DNA from: an uncultured Geobacteraceae bacterium
GTDB taxonomy: Bacteria; Desulfobacterota; Desulfuromonadia; Geobacterales; Pseudopelobacteraceae
Length of the DNA: 64,000 bases
Direction of reading: 5' to 3'
Assembly: GCA_903862245.1 (NCBI GenBank)
Contig: CAIOXL010000042.1
Location: 1 to 64,000 of the forward strand
Shown: positions 38,480 through 48,144 of the stretch, one piece after another
How positions within the stretch are numbered: the first letter of the stretch is position 1
How the letters are laid out: each line of letters begins with the position of its first letter
The notes under the pieces: generated by a model
Told to the model about the DNA's origin: nothing
Database searches by the model: none
The model's input: the letters and a program-made list of their open reading frames with translations, nothing else
Made by a program: the position numbers and the translations under genes

Positions 38480-39727
38480 TTAGGCAAGCCTGTCTGCATA
38501 GAGAGGGAATTTTTTCATCATACTGTTAACCTGACCCTTTATCGCCGCCAGTTTTTCATCATTGCCGATATGTGCAACCGCATCGGCAATGAAGGCCGCA
38601 ACCTGGCCCATCTCAGCCTCTTTCAAACCATGGGAAGTGCAGGCCGGAGTGCCGATACGGATACCGGAAGTAACAAACGGTGAGCGGGTTTCGAACGGCA
38701 CAGTGTTCTTGTTAACCGTGATGCCCGCCTTGTCCAGCGCTTCTTCTGCAGCCTTGCCGGTAATTTCCGTTCCAGAAAAATTAAGCAGCATGAGATGGTT
38801 GTCAGTACCGCCGCTTGTAAGTTTGAAACCGAGTCCGGTAAGGGCTATTGAAAGCGCTTTGGCGTTTTTAACGACCTGCTGCTGATATGCTTTGAATTCC
38901 GGCTGCAGCGCTTCCTTGAATGCTACGGCCTTCGCCGCGATGACATGCATAAGCGGCCCGCCCTGAATACCGGGAAAAATCTGGGAGTTGATGCCCTTGG
39001 CAAATTCTTCCCGGCAGAGAATCATGCCACCACGAGGACCACGCAACGTTTTATGAGTTGTCGTCGTTACATACTCAGCAAACGGTACCGGACTTGGATG
39101 AACACCTGCAGCAACCAGACCGGCAATATGAGCCATATCCACCATAACCTGCGCTCCAACTTTATCCGCTATGGCGCGGAATGCCGGAAAATCAATAATG
39201 CGCGGGTAGGCGCTGGCGCCAACCACGATCAATTTAGGCTTATGTTCTAGGGCCAGGCGCTCTACTTCGGCATAATCGATGGTTTCAGTTTCGGCTGAAA
39301 CACCGTAGGGAACAATGTTGAAGAAGCGGCCCGAAAAGTTCACCGGACTGCCATGGGTGAGGTGACCACCATGGGCAAGATTCATCCCGAGGATCGTATC
39401 TCCCGGCTTGCAGGCGGCAAAGTAGACCGCCATATTGGCCTGGGATCCGGAGTGCGGCTGAACATTGGCATGTTCGGCACCAAACAGCTCCTTGGCACGA
39501 TCAATAGCAAGCTGTTCAACAACATCAACATGCTCACATCCGCCATAATACCGCTTTCCTGGATAGCCTTCGGCGTATTTATTGGTCATGATCGAACTTT
39601 GAGCTTCCAACACCGCTTCCGAAACAAAGTTTTCAGATGCGATCAACTCCAGATTATACTCCTGCCGCTCGGTTTCATGACGAATGGCTTCTGCTACCTG
39701 GGGATCAAATTGGGAAAGGACTGACAT
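38480..39727 (-). CDS. glyA: serine hydroxymethyltransferase
   Basis: This 415-residue PLP enzyme interconverts serine and glycine while loading one-carbon units onto tetrahydrofolate. The PLP lysine is K226 in [14 protein letters not shown], and the substrate segments [11 protein letters not shown] and [15 protein letters not shown] are intact. The track start at 39787 is rejected in favour of the ATG at 39727, which has AAGGAG six bases upstream and the family N-terminus. It ends the fab-rpiB-glyA cluster, a common order in Geobacter. Confidence 0.95.
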   Translation of the reverse strand: MSVLSQFDPQVAEAIRHETERQEYNLELIASENFVSEAVLEAQSSIMTNKYAEGYPGKRYYGGCEHVDVVEQLAIDRAKELFGAEHANVQPHSGSQANMAVYFAACKPGDTILGMNLAHGGHLTHGSPVNFSGRFFNIVPYGVSAETETIDYAEVERLALEHKPKLIVVGASAYPRIIDFPAFRAIADKVGAQVMVDMAHIAGLVAAGVHPSPVPFAEYVTTTTHKTLRGPRGGMILCREEFAKGINSQIFPGIQGGPLMHVIAAKAVAFKEALQPEFKAYQQQVVKNAKALSIALTGLGFKLTSGGTDNHLMLLNFSGTEITGKAAEEALDKAGITVNKNTVPFETRSPFVTSGIRIGTPACTSHGLKEAEMGQVAAFIADAVAHIGNDEKLAAIKGQVNSMMKKFPLYADRLA

Positions 39728-39779
39728 GGGTTCTCCTTGTATAGGTTCATTTTGTAACGTACTGACCGTAAACAGGAAA

Positions 39780-39805
39780 CGGGACACGTGCCGTAGCAGG
39801 TCCCG
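39780..39805 (-). other. hairpin in the rpiB-glyA gap
   Basis: On the minus strand CGGGAC and GTCCCG pair, with an inner TGC/GCA pairing around TACG. No uracil tract follows, so it is not a standard terminator. It lies in the 115-base leader before glyA and could affect RNA stability or glyA translation. Confidence 0.4.
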
Positions 39806-39842
39806 CCTGTGGTGATTGAAAAAAGTTATATTCCTTCAACTG

Positions 39843-40286
39843 CTAGGAGTATTTCATTTCAATTGCTGTTATCTTGTCCAGCCGTGACTGATGGCGACCA
39901 CCTTCAAAAGTTGCATCAAGCCAGGCACCGACAAGATCACACGCTTTCTGTTCGTCCAGGACACGCCCGCCAAGAACAAGCACGTTGGCATTATTATGTT
40001 CTTTCGCCATGCGGGCCATGAATGCATCCGTCACCAAAGCGGCGCGGATACCGGGAATTTTATTGGCGGCAATCGACATGCCTATGCCGGTGCCGCAAAT
40101 CAGAATGCCTGATTCCGCCCCCCCCTCACGTACTGTTTCAGCAACTATCTGACCGAAATCAGGATAATCGACTGAAGCATCACTGTTGGTTCCCGCATCG
40201 ACTACGTCAATACCTCTGCTGCCAAGATAACGGCACAGGGCAGTTTTGAGAGTTAAGCCGCCGTGATCACTTCCAATTATAATCAT
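39843..40286 (-). CDS. rpiB: ribose-5-phosphate isomerase B
   Basis: This 147-residue RpiB/LacAB-type isomerase interconverts ribose 5-phosphate and ribulose 5-phosphate in the pentose phosphate pathway. The N-terminal GSDHGG, the active-site cysteine in GILICGTGIGMSIAANK and the HNNANVLVLGGR segment are intact. It lies 12 bases after fabF with a weak GGCGGG ribosome binding site. Its neighbours suggest a supply of pentose phosphate and glycine for nucleotide synthesis. Confidence 0.93.
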   Translation of the reverse strand: MIIIGSDHGGLTLKTALCRYLGSRGIDVVDAGTNSDASVDYPDFGQIVAETVREGGAESGILICGTGIGMSIAANKIPGIRAALVTDAFMARMAKEHNNANVLVLGGRVLDEQKACDLVGAWLDATFEGGRHQSRLDKITAIEMKYS

Positions 40287-40298
40287 TGGCCAGCCCGC

Positions 40299-41534
40299 CT
40301 ACAGCTTCTTGAACAGAAGAGTCGCATTCGTACCGCCAAAACCAAGCGAATTACTCATGGCATACTCAATTTTTGCATCACGGGCAGTATTGGGAACATA
40401 GTCAAGATCGCACTCTGGATCCGGCGTTTCATAGTTTATCGTCGGAGGAACAACACTTTTATCCATTGCCATGCAGGTGAATACTGCTTCAACACCACCG
40501 GCTGCGCCGAGAAGATGACCGGTCATCGACTTTGTCGAAGAGACCATCAACTTACTGGCATGGGCGCCAAAAACAGATTTGATGGCCAAAGACTCATTCA
40601 AATCGTTGAACGGCGTTGATGTACCGTGGGCATTAATGTACGTAACCTGATCCGGAGATACCCCGGCATTTTTCAAAGCCATTTTCATGCAGCGGGCTGC
40701 ACCTTCTCCACCGGCAGCCGGAGCGGTCATATGATAGGCATCACCAGTAAGACCGTATCCGACAACTTCTGCATAGATTTTGGCGCCGCGTTTTCTGGCG
40801 GACTCGTACTCCTCCAGCACAACAATACCGGCGCCTTCGGCGAGGATAAACCCGTCACGTCCCTTATCAAAGGGGCGGGAGGCTTTTCCCGGGGTATCGT
40901 TGTTGGTGTCAGATAACGCCTTCATTGCAGCAAAGCCGCCAATACCGAGCGGTGTAACCGTTGATTCGGTCCCGCCGGCAATCATTGCATCAGCATCGCC
41001 ACGGGCAATAATATGAAAGGCGTCACCTATCGAGTGGGTGCCGGTGGCACACGCAGAAACGGACGACAGGTTAGGACCCTTGGCGCCGTATTTTATGGAA
41101 ATATGACCGGGAGCCAGGTTAATGATCAGCATCGGAATAAAGAACGGAGATATCTTTTTGAAACCACCTTCAGCCAGCAGTGTATGGTAGCGCTCGATTG
41201 ACGGCAACCCGCCAAGACCGGCACCGACAAGTACACCGACCCGCTCTGCGTTCTCATCGTTGATAACCAGCCCGGAGTCTTCCATGGCAAACTGGGCTGC
41301 AGCAAGGCTGTACTGAATAAAGAGGTCCATCTTCTTGACCTCTTTTTTATCAATGTACTCCTCAGCAACGAAATCAGTAACCTCACCGGCAATCTTAACC
41401 GGCATATCGCTCGTATCAAAACGGGTAATCAAACCTACACCGGATTTACCAGATGTAAGCGCATCCCAGTTTTTCACATTCCCGCAGCCAAGCGGCGAAA
41501 CAGCTCCAACACCAGTAATAACAACTCTTCTCAT
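40299..41534 (-). CDS. fabF: 3-oxoacyl-ACP synthase II
   Basis: This 411-residue condensing enzyme elongates acyl-ACP with malonyl-ACP. The catalytic triad is visible: C162 in SVSACATGT, His in [11 protein letters not shown] and His in [14 protein letters not shown]. The thiolase fold is full length. It follows acpP across a terminator-like hairpin, so it probably receives less transcript than acpP. GGAG precedes the ATG. Confidence 0.95.
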   Translation of the reverse strand: MRRVVITGVGAVSPLGCGNVKNWDALTSGKSGVGLITRFDTSDMPVKIAGEVTDFVAEEYIDKKEVKKMDLFIQYSLAAAQFAMEDSGLVINDENAERVGVLVGAGLGGLPSIERYHTLLAEGGFKKISPFFIPMLIINLAPGHISIKYGAKGPNLSSVSACATGTHSIGDAFHIIARGDADAMIAGGTESTVTPLGIGGFAAMKALSDTNNDTPGKASRPFDKGRDGFILAEGAGIVVLEEYESARKRGAKIYAEVVGYGLTGDAYHMTAPAAGGEGAARCMKMALKNAGVSPDQVTYINAHGTSTPFNDLNESLAIKSVFGAHASKLMVSSTKSMTGHLLGAAGGVEAVFTCMAMDKSVVPPTINYETPDPECDLDYVPNTARDAKIEYAMSNSLGFGGTNATLLFKKL

Positions 41535-41576
41535 GATTGATACTCCATAGGGGGGTAACTTCGGTTATGGCAGATG

Positions 41577-41600
41577 AAAAGAGAGGGGCTTTCGCCCCTC
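41577..41600 (-). terminator. hairpin between acpP and fabF
   Basis: The stem GAGGGGC-GAAA-GCCCCTC (minus strand) is followed by TCTTTTC. The T-tract is imperfect, which suits partial termination that lets acpP exceed fabF. Confidence 0.65.
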
Positions 41601-41614
41601 CCAGGTGTGTAAGA

Positions 41615-41848
41615 TCAGCTGTGCTCGGTGATATATTCGATGGCGTCATTCACCGTCTGGATTTTTTCAGCATCTTCATCGGGGATTTCAATGTCGAACT
41701 CTTCTTCAAGGGCCATAACCAACTCAACCGTATCAAGAGAATCGGCGCCGAGATCATCCATAAAAGAAGATTCCGTTAATACCTGAGCTTCTTCAACTCC
41801 CAGCTGCTCCGCAACAATTTCCTTCACCCGCTTTGCAATATCAGACAT
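41615..41848 (-). CDS. acpP: acyl carrier protein
   Basis: This 77-residue acidic four-helix protein carries growing fatty acids on a phosphopantetheine arm attached to S37 of [11 protein letters not shown]. It lies between fabG and fabF. A 95-base gap upstream contains its own likely promoter, and a hairpin lies downstream, both consistent with high separate expression. A strong GGAGG ribosome binding site precedes the ATG. Confidence 0.96.
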   Translation of the reverse strand: MSDIAKRVKEIVAEQLGVEEAQVLTESSFMDDLGADSLDTVELVMALEEEFDIEIPDEDAEKIQTVNDAIEYITEHS

Positions 41849-41901
41849 CTTTCACCTCCGTGTGATTTTAAACCTTTGCAGGTTTCGTGTATAAAGCTGT
41901 G

Positions 41902-41934
41902 TGCTTAATTAAGCATGAAATCCTTAAATGTCAA
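41902..41934 (-). promoter_or_regulatory. possible acpP promoter with palindrome
   Basis: TTGACA (41929-41934, minus strand) is followed by a perfect 14-bp palindrome TGCTTAATTAAGCA (41902-41915) where a -10 element would fall. The -10 match is weak, so the palindrome may be an operator. Confidence 0.35.
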
Positions 41935-41943
41935 CCGATATTT

Positions 41944-42681
41944 CTACATGTACATCCCGCCGTTTACAGACAAAACCTGGCCGGTTATATAGGCGGCCTG
42001 CGGGGAAACAAGAAAACCGACCGCATAGGCAACATCATCGGCAGAGCCAAGACGTTCCATGGGGATGTTCTGCAGAAGCGCTTCACGCCCCTTTTCAGGA
42101 AGAGCGGCGGTCATATCCGTTTCAATAAAACCGGGCGCCACTGCGTTAACCGTAATATTTCGTTTTGCCAGTTCACGCGCTGCAGATTTTGTCAGTCCAA
42201 ACAGACCCGCTTTACTGGCACAATAATTGGCCTGACCCGGATTGCCCATTTCTCCCACAACTGAACTGATATTAACGACCCGCCCGTAGCGCGCCTTCGT
42301 CATAAGTTTAGAGGCCTCGCGCATGCAGTTGAAGGTGCCTTTAAGATTCGTATCGAGGACGGAGTCCCAATCGCTGTCTTTCATACGCATCATCAGGCCG
42401 TCTTTCGTAATACCGGCATTATTCACCAGAATATCAAGACGCCCATGTTCGGCCGCAATTTTTTTAAAAAGTGCTTCCACTGCTGCAGAATCCGCAACAT
42501 CGAGTCTGACCGCCTGGGCAGCCCCCCCCTGAGCCAGAATGGCTGCAACCGTGGCATTTGCCCCGGTGTCAGTCGTAGCGGTCGCTATGACAAAAACACC
42601 CTCTGAAGCAAGCTTCAGGGAAATTGCCTGCCCGATACCCCGTGAAGCACCGGTAACCAGCGCAACCTGACCTTTCATCAT
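41944..42681 (-). CDS. fabG: 3-oxoacyl-ACP reductase
   Basis: This 245-residue NADPH-dependent short-chain dehydrogenase reduces 3-oxoacyl-ACP in fatty acid elongation. The cofactor motif TGASRGIG is at 10-17, NNAG at 87-90, and the catalytic residues are S140, Y153 and K157 (YCASK). The start overlaps the fabD stop (ATGA). A second ATG immediately follows and is equally possible. The order fabH-fabD-fabG-acpP-fabF is standard. Confidence 0.95.
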   Translation of the reverse strand: MMKGQVALVTGASRGIGQAISLKLASEGVFVIATATTDTGANATVAAILAQGGAAQAVRLDVADSAAVEALFKKIAAEHGRLDILVNNAGITKDGLMMRMKDSDWDSVLDTNLKGTFNCMREASKLMTKARYGRVVNISSVVGEMGNPGQANYCASKAGLFGLTKSAARELAKRNITVNAVAPGFIETDMTAALPEKGREALLQNIPMERLGSADDVAYAVGFLVSPQAAYITGQVLSVNGGMYM

Positions 42682-43610
42682 GCCTTCCCCCCGACAGTCC
42701 GTATTCCGGCAACATCTTCAATAGTCACCAGGACCGCTTCCTTATGTATCCTTTTTACCAACCCGCACAACACCTTACCCGGGCCGAGTTCAATAAAAGT
42801 TTCTACACCGAGAGCGACCATGTTGTTGACCGACTGTTCCCATAACACAGGAGAACACACCTGTGTGACCAGCAGCGGTTTCACCCGTTCTTTCTCGCTG
42901 TTCGGAGCAGCATCGGCATTTGAAACAACCGGAACATTCATTTCATGAACAGAGAGCACATCCAGTACCGCGGCCAGTCGATCCGCAGCCGGCTTCATCA
43001 ACGCACAATGAAAAGGTGCGCTGACTGGAAGCAGCATGGCTTTCCGGAAGCCACGCTCCTTGGCAACTTCTATGGCACGGGCCACAGCCGCAACCGAGCC
43101 TGCAATAACAATCTGGCCGGGCGAATTAAAGTTGGCCGGCGAAACAACATCGCCTTGCGCAGCCTCCCGGCAGATATCTTCGAGGCTCTCACTGTCAATC
43201 CCGATCATGGCAGCCATTGTGCCGGTGCCGACCGGAACCGCTTCCTGCATGAAAGTGCCACGGGCTCGCACCGTTCTGACCGCATCAGCAAAAGAAAGGG
43301 CACCGGAGCAGACCAGCGCGGAAAATTCACCGAGTGAATGACCGGCCACATAATCGGGCTTCAGACCGGTCTCCTGCTGTACCACCTTTAACACTGCAAT
43401 GCTGGCCGTCAGAATTGCCGGCTGTGTGTTAGCGGTCAGCTTGAGGTCGGCATCACTCCCCGAAAAACAAAGCTCTGACAATTTAAACCCGAGGGCGTCA
43501 TCAGCCTCTTCAAACAGATTTCGCGCGACCGCAAAATTATCCGCCAGTTCCTTTCCCATACCGGAATACTGGGAGCCTTGACCCGGAAAAATAAAAGCTG
43601 ATTTAGACAT
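42678..43610 (-). CDS. fabD: malonyl-CoA:ACP transacylase
   Basis: This 310-residue enzyme loads malonyl groups from CoA onto acyl carrier protein. It has the family start FIFPGQGSQYSGMG, the nucleophile S92 in GHSLGEFSAL, and the second catalytic histidine in SAPFHCALM. It lies 38 bases after fabH and overlaps fabG. GAGGA precedes the ATG. Confidence 0.95.
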   Translation of the reverse strand: MSKSAFIFPGQGSQYSGMGKELADNFAVARNLFEEADDALGFKLSELCFSGSDADLKLTANTQPAILTASIAVLKVVQQETGLKPDYVAGHSLGEFSALVCSGALSFADAVRTVRARGTFMQEAVPVGTGTMAAMIGIDSESLEDICREAAQGDVVSPANFNSPGQIVIAGSVAAVARAIEVAKERGFRKAMLLPVSAPFHCALMKPAADRLAAVLDVLSVHEMNVPVVSNADAAPNSEKERVKPLLVTQVCSPVLWEQSVNNMVALGVETFIELGPGKVLCGLVKRIHKEAVLVTIEDVAGIRTVGGKA

Positions 43611-43648
43611 ACGAATTTCCTCGTCCCATGTGTGGAGTTTAGCGTCTT

Positions 43649-44635
43649 CTACCAGTTGACAAGCGCAGATCCGTAGGTGAAACCACCGCCAAAAGCGACC
43701 ATCAGAAGATTACTGTCAGATGTAAGGAGACCCTGACGGTTCGCCTCATCAAGCGCGATTGGAATTGATGCAGAGGAAGTATTGCCATACCGGTGAAGAT
43801 TGGTGAACAGCCGGCTTGAATCAAGTCCAAGTCGCTTGACGGTAGCGTCAATTATGCGCTGATTAGCCTGGTGCGGGATCAACAGAGAAATGTCGGCTGC
43901 AGTCAGACCATTGGTATCCAGAGCTTTAACAGCTGCCTCCTCCATACCGCGAACAGCATGTTTGAAGACTTCATTACCCTCCATGGCAAGATATATACGG
44001 CCTTCGTCAATAGTCCGCCTGTCGGTGGCAGGGTTACGGCTTCCGCTCCCCTGCTGATAAAGCAGGTTCCAGTGTGAGCCGTTGCTGAACGTATGGGTTG
44101 AAAGCAGAGTATGGCAAGCATAATCTTCAGATGCTTCCACAACGACCGCCCCCGCCCCGTCGCCAAAGAGAACGCAGGTATTGCGATCCTGCCAATCAAC
44201 AATACGTGACAGCACTTCAGCGCCGATCACAAGAATCTTTTTTGCAGAACCGGAACGAATATATTTTTCAGCGATTGACAAACCGAAGATGAAGCCGGAG
44301 CAGGCCGCCGAAAGATCAAAAGCGGTTGCATTTGAGGCACCCAGCAGATCTTGGACGATACAGGCGGTTGAAGGAAATGGAAAATCAGGTGTAACGGTAC
44401 CAAGAATGATCAGGTCGATTTCTTCCGGCTGCACCCCGGCCATGGCCAGAGCACGTCGAGCCGCTTCAGCGGCAAAGGTTGAAGTGTATTCGCCATCAGC
44501 CGCAATACGCCGCTCTTTAATGCCCGTTCTTGTCGTAATCCAGGTATCACTGGTTTCGACCAACCGTTCCAGCTCAGCATTGGTGAGAATTCTCCCGGGT
44601 AAAGCAGAGCCGGTTCCGGTAATTTTGACATTCAC
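43649..44635 (-). CDS. fabH: 3-oxoacyl-ACP synthase III
   Basis: This 328-residue enzyme starts fatty acid synthesis by condensing acetyl-CoA (or a branched starter) with malonyl-ACP. The catalytic residues are C112 (SAACSGFIFG), His in IPHQANQRI and Asn in YGNTSSASIP. The start is GTG with GGAG eight bases upstream, 13 bases after plsX, so the two are likely coupled. Confidence 0.95.
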   Translation of the reverse strand: MNVKITGTGSALPGRILTNAELERLVETSDTWITTRTGIKERRIAADGEYTSTFAAEAARRALAMAGVQPEEIDLIILGTVTPDFPFPSTACIVQDLLGASNATAFDLSAACSGFIFGLSIAEKYIRSGSAKKILVIGAEVLSRIVDWQDRNTCVLFGDGAGAVVVEASEDYACHTLLSTHTFSNGSHWNLLYQQGSGSRNPATDRRTIDEGRIYLAMEGNEVFKHAVRGMEEAAVKALDTNGLTAADISLLIPHQANQRIIDATVKRLGLDSSRLFTNLHRYGNTSSASIPIALDEANRQGLLTSDSNLLMVAFGGGFTYGSALVNW

Positions 44636-44648
44636 GATTGAATCTCCA

Positions 44649-45686
44649 TTACTCTGCAGTTGTATGCGGCGGGCTATCCCTTCGTATCAATACCGAGTGG
44701 TTTTCAGACAGTTTTTCGGCAACATGCTCCGATACGCCGTTTTTTGCGTACTCATGGGCAAACCGAATTGCATTTTTTATCGCCTTTACGTTAGAGCCGC
44801 CATGGCAGATCATACCGACGCCGTTGATCCCCAAAAGCGGCGCACCGCCATATTCCGCATAATCCACAATCTTTTTGAACCGGCCAAAAGCACCACGCAC
44901 GAAAAGATAACCGATCTTGGACACCCAGCTTTTTACGATCTCCCGTTTCAGCATCCTGCCCGCAGCATCTGCCAACCCCTCGGAAAGCTTGAGGACAATA
45001 TTCCCCACAAACCCGTCACATACAACCACGTCAACCGCACCGGCAAAAATATCCCGGCCTTCAATATATCCGGAATAATTAAGCGAAGTTTCGCGCAGGA
45101 CGGCGTTTGTTTCTCTGGTCAGCTCATTCCCTTTCGAATCTTCTTCACCATTTGACAGCAGACCGACTTTCGGTGAGGCGATCCCCATTGCGTAGCGGGC
45201 ATAAACCTCACCCATGATGGCAAACTGGACGAGGTGCAGCGGCTTGCAATCAACATTGCCGCCCACATCCAGAACCAGCGTCTGCCCTTTCAGGGTAGGA
45301 AACAGCTGAGCAATAGCCGGCCGCTCAATCCCCTTGATCCGCTTCAGGACAAACATACCGGACGCCATAGTAGCACCGGAGTTTCCGGCACTTACCGCTG
45401 CACAGGCCTTGCCATCCTTAACGAGTTCGAAGGCCTGACGCACGGATGAGTCACGTTTCTTCCGCACGGCATCTGAAGCGGAATCGTGCATGCCCACTAC
45501 TTCACTGGCATGAAAGATATCGATATCAAGACCGCTGACGGCATGTTTGGCAAGTTCAGCCTCCAAACGTGCACGATCACCGACAAGCGTCACCGCCAAC
45601 CCGAACTCACGACAGGCGGCAACAGCACCTTCCACTTCAACAACAGGAGCATTGTCACCGCCCATTGCGTCAACGGCGACCCTCAT
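44649..45686 (-). CDS. plsX: phosphate acyltransferase PlsX
   Basis: This 345-residue enzyme makes acyl phosphate from acyl-ACP, the first step of PlsX/PlsY phospholipid synthesis. The start [14 protein letters not shown] is diagnostic, so the ATG at 45686 is used rather than the track start 32 codons earlier. NSGATMASG and KGIERPAIA mark the conserved core. The ribosome binding site is weak, and the gene is probably coupled to rpmF 28 bases upstream. The C-terminal tail is slightly extended. Confidence 0.93.
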   Translation of the reverse strand: MRVAVDAMGGDNAPVVEVEGAVAACREFGLAVTLVGDRARLEAELAKHAVSGLDIDIFHASEVVGMHDSASDAVRKKRDSSVRQAFELVKDGKACAAVSAGNSGATMASGMFVLKRIKGIERPAIAQLFPTLKGQTLVLDVGGNVDCKPLHLVQFAIMGEVYARYAMGIASPKVGLLSNGEEDSKGNELTRETNAVLRETSLNYSGYIEGRDIFAGAVDVVVCDGFVGNIVLKLSEGLADAAGRMLKREIVKSWVSKIGYLFVRGAFGRFKKIVDYAEYGGAPLLGINGVGMICHGGSNVKAIKNAIRFAHEYAKNGVSEHVAEKLSENHSVLIRRDSPPHTTAE

Positions 45687-45714
45687 CTGCTTTAATTGCG
45701 GCACGTGGACGACT

Positions 45715-45903
45715 CTATGCCTGAGCTGATGAAAGGTCGATAACCTCTTTGCCTTTGTAAGTTCCACAGGCAGGGCAGGCACGGTGCGGAAGCTTTGCAG
45801 CTTTGCATTGAGGACAGACAGATAATGACGGCGTGGTTAAGAAGTCATGTGCCCGTCTCATATTCTTGCGGGATTTGGAGGTTTTTTTCTTGGGTACAGC
45901 CAT
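45715..45903 (-). CDS. rpmF: 50S ribosomal protein L32
   Basis: This 62-residue ribosomal protein has the usual basic start ([20 protein letters not shown]) and two cysteine pairs (CPQC and CPAC) for zinc, the C+ form. AAGGAG precedes the ATG. The DUF177-rpmF-plsX-fab order links ribosome and membrane synthesis in many bacteria. Confidence 0.96.
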   Translation of the reverse strand: MAVPKKKTSKSRKNMRRAHDFLTTPSLSVCPQCKAAKLPHRACPACGTYKGKEVIDLSSAQA

Positions 45904-45948
45904 GGTGTATCTCCTTTTTCTGGTGATGCACGTTATCGTGCCACCGTT

Positions 45949-46503
45949 CTATTTTCTGGTTACTTTAAAATCTTTCAACGCACCGAATGAAAGGCTTACC
46001 GGTTCTTTACTGCACGTACATTCTGATATATTCAAGTCAACACCGCATTCGTGACATAGACCCTTGCAGTCATCGCTGCAGAGCGGCTTCAAAGGGATTT
46101 CCATCGCAATCTGCTCCTCAATTTCGTGAGTCAGATCGATCTCATCACCGGTATAGACAGAAGAAAGCAGATCCATTTCACCAAGTTCAAGTTCGTCCTC
46201 GGATGAAGCGGTAGCTGCGTGGTCTTTCCGAAAAAAGATAGTAAAGTTTGTGTCCACAAAAGACGTATAGTCGGCAAGACAGCGGGAACAGGAAAGCTCC
46301 AAAGGCGCTGAGACTCTGCCGGTTACCCGTATATTTTCGTACTCGCGCGCAGCAGTAACATCACCCAGAATCCTGCCGGTAATGTTACAGCTTTTGTCAT
46401 TCTGCATCCCGGCAAGAAGAGGAAACGTTTCGACCGGTTCGTCAAAGTGAATTGCAAGCGGCGTATCCTTGATGTGATCTATAATAATATTCACTTGCAC
46501 CAT
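45949..46503 (-). CDS. DUF177/YceD family protein
   Basis: This 184-residue protein belongs to the YceD family, whose gene sits before rpmF in most bacteria. The signature SCSRCLADYTSFVD (CxRCL) and a second cysteine set (CSDDCKGLCHECG) are intact and may bind metal. In plants and E. coli, family members are linked to 23S rRNA accumulation. It is the first gene of the lipid operon behind a strong promoter. The start codon is uncertain, because GTG codons just inside the ATG are also possible. Confidence 0.85.
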   Translation of the reverse strand: MVQVNIIIDHIKDTPLAIHFDEPVETFPLLAGMQNDKSCNITGRILGDVTAAREYENIRVTGRVSAPLELSCSRCLADYTSFVDTNFTIFFRKDHAATASSEDELELGEMDLLSSVYTGDEIDLTHEIEEQIAMEIPLKPLCSDDCKGLCHECGVDLNISECTCSKEPVSLSFGALKDFKVTRK

Positions 46504-46540
46504 CCACTGGTCAAAACTGTTACAAATTTTAAAGCAAGTC

Positions 46541-46568
46541 AGTATAGGGAATATGCACTAATTGTCAA
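46541..46568 (-). promoter_or_regulatory. promoter of the DUF177-rpmF-plsX-fab operon
   Basis: On the minus strand a perfect TTGACA is followed after 16 bases by TATACT, placing the start near 46534, about 30 bases before the DUF177 ATG. Confidence 0.65.
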
Positions 46569-46587
46569 GGAATTTACTGATCGGTTC

Positions 46588-48084
46588 TTAGTGGTGCCTT
46601 GGATTGCATCTGCCGTAGCAGTTCACCTGATCACGAATATTCCCGGCAAGATCGTGATCTATCATATCCCAGGTAAAGCGCCACCCCCAATTACCGAACG
46701 CGGTACCGGGGACATTCATGCGGGCCTCACTTCCCGCCCCTATCAAATCCTGCAACGGAATAATTGCCGTATTAGCAACGGACATAAGCACCGCACGAAG
46801 TATACACGTAACGGTGTCTTCTCCCCTTCCCCCCACGTAGTGGTCCACTCGACTTCGCTGGACATCAGAGAGGGAGTAATACCATCCTGCCGTGGTATTA
46901 TTGTCATGAGTACCGGTGTAAACAACCGAATTTTTCTGATGATTATGCGGCAGATAGGGATTTGCGGGGCCCGAATCAAACGCAAACTGAACAATCTTCA
47001 TGCCCGGAAAATCATACCGGTCACGCAGCATTTCAACTTCATGAGTGATGACACCCAGATCTTCGGCAATAACCGGCAGCTTCCCGAGAGCGGCAATTAT
47101 TTCATCGAACAGAGCTGTGCCGGGAGCCGTAACCCAGGTGCCGTTAATAGCGGTACTTTCTGCCGCCGGCACATTCCAGGCGGCCTCAAATCCCCTGAAG
47201 TGATCAACACGGATTACATCAAAAAGCTGGAACATCGCCTGAAAACGCTCAATCCACCACGCATACCCCTGACGCCCCATCATTTCCCAGTCATACAGGG
47301 GATTACCCCACAGCTGACCCGTTTCACTGAAGTAATCAGGCGGGACTCCGGCCACGAAAGTCGGCCGCCCCTTCTGATCAAGCAGAAACAGTTCGCGACC
47401 GCTCCAGACGTCTGCAGAATCGTATCCGACAAAAATGGGGATATCACCAATAATCGAGATGCCCTTTTCTGCCGCATACCTTCGCAACCTGTTCCACTGC
47501 CTGAAAAACTGCCACTGAATGTATTTCTGGATGCCAATTTCGGGGCCCAGATCAACGGACGCTTTCTCACGTTTTTCCGGTGTCAGGAGAGCCATACCGG
47601 CCGGCCACTTATCCCAGGACCGCCCCTTGTAGCGCTGTTTCAGCGCCATAAAAAGCGCATAGTTATGAAGCCAGGGGGTCTTATTGCAGAAGTCCCAGAA
47701 TTCATGCTTACCTGGCGCAGAATCATCGGCTAAAAAACTGGTGCCCTCTGCCTGCAGCAGGGCCATTTTCTTTTTCTGCACTGAGGTGAAATCAACACTC
47801 GCAGCATTCAGGCGACCTTTACCGCCTGCGGCAGCAGGAGCCCTGTCAGCCACAATCTGATCCAGATCTATGAGAAGGGGGTTGCCCGCAAACGCGGAGA
47901 ATGCTGAATAGGGCGAATTACCGCACGCCGGCGGTGTAAGCGGCAAAACCTGCCAATACGACATCCCCATGTCCGCCAGCAGATCAATGAAACGGCGGGC
48001 ATCCTGTCCGAGTGAACCGATTCCGTCCGGCCCCGGTAATGAGGAAGGATGTAACAGCACGCCACACCCACGCTTGTTCAGCAT
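46588..48084 (-). CDS. malQ: 4-alpha-glucanotransferase (amylomaltase)
   Basis: This 498-residue family GH77 enzyme transfers alpha-1,4-glucan chains in glycogen or maltodextrin metabolism. The start GVLLHPSSLPGPDGIGSLG, the nucleophile region IRVDHFRGFEAAW, the acid/base region VIAEDLGVI and GTHDNNT are intact. The track start at 48129 lacks a ribosome binding site. The ATG at 48084 has GGGGG upstream and the family N-terminus. No other glycogen genes are nearby. The lipid operon promoter follows it closely. Confidence 0.94.
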   Translation of the reverse strand: MLNKRGCGVLLHPSSLPGPDGIGSLGQDARRFIDLLADMGMSYWQVLPLTPPACGNSPYSAFSAFAGNPLLIDLDQIVADRAPAAAGGKGRLNAASVDFTSVQKKKMALLQAEGTSFLADDSAPGKHEFWDFCNKTPWLHNYALFMALKQRYKGRSWDKWPAGMALLTPEKREKASVDLGPEIGIQKYIQWQFFRQWNRLRRYAAEKGISIIGDIPIFVGYDSADVWSGRELFLLDQKGRPTFVAGVPPDYFSETGQLWGNPLYDWEMMGRQGYAWWIERFQAMFQLFDVIRVDHFRGFEAAWNVPAAESTAINGTWVTAPGTALFDEIIAALGKLPVIAEDLGVITHEVEMLRDRYDFPGMKIVQFAFDSGPANPYLPHNHQKNSVVYTGTHDNNTTAGWYYSLSDVQRSRVDHYVGGRGEDTVTCILRAVLMSVANTAIIPLQDLIGAGSEARMNVPGTAFGNWGWRFTWDMIDHDLAGNIRDQVNCYGRCNPRHH

Positions 48085-48144
48085 CTTGCCCCCGATGTAC
48101 TTGAAATTACCCTGCCGGCAGATCGCCATCAGCAGGGACCGGCT

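Noticed and set aside
46447-47733. 428-residue plus-strand ORF
   Set aside because: It is the shadow of malQ on the opposite strand, which has all catalytic motifs.
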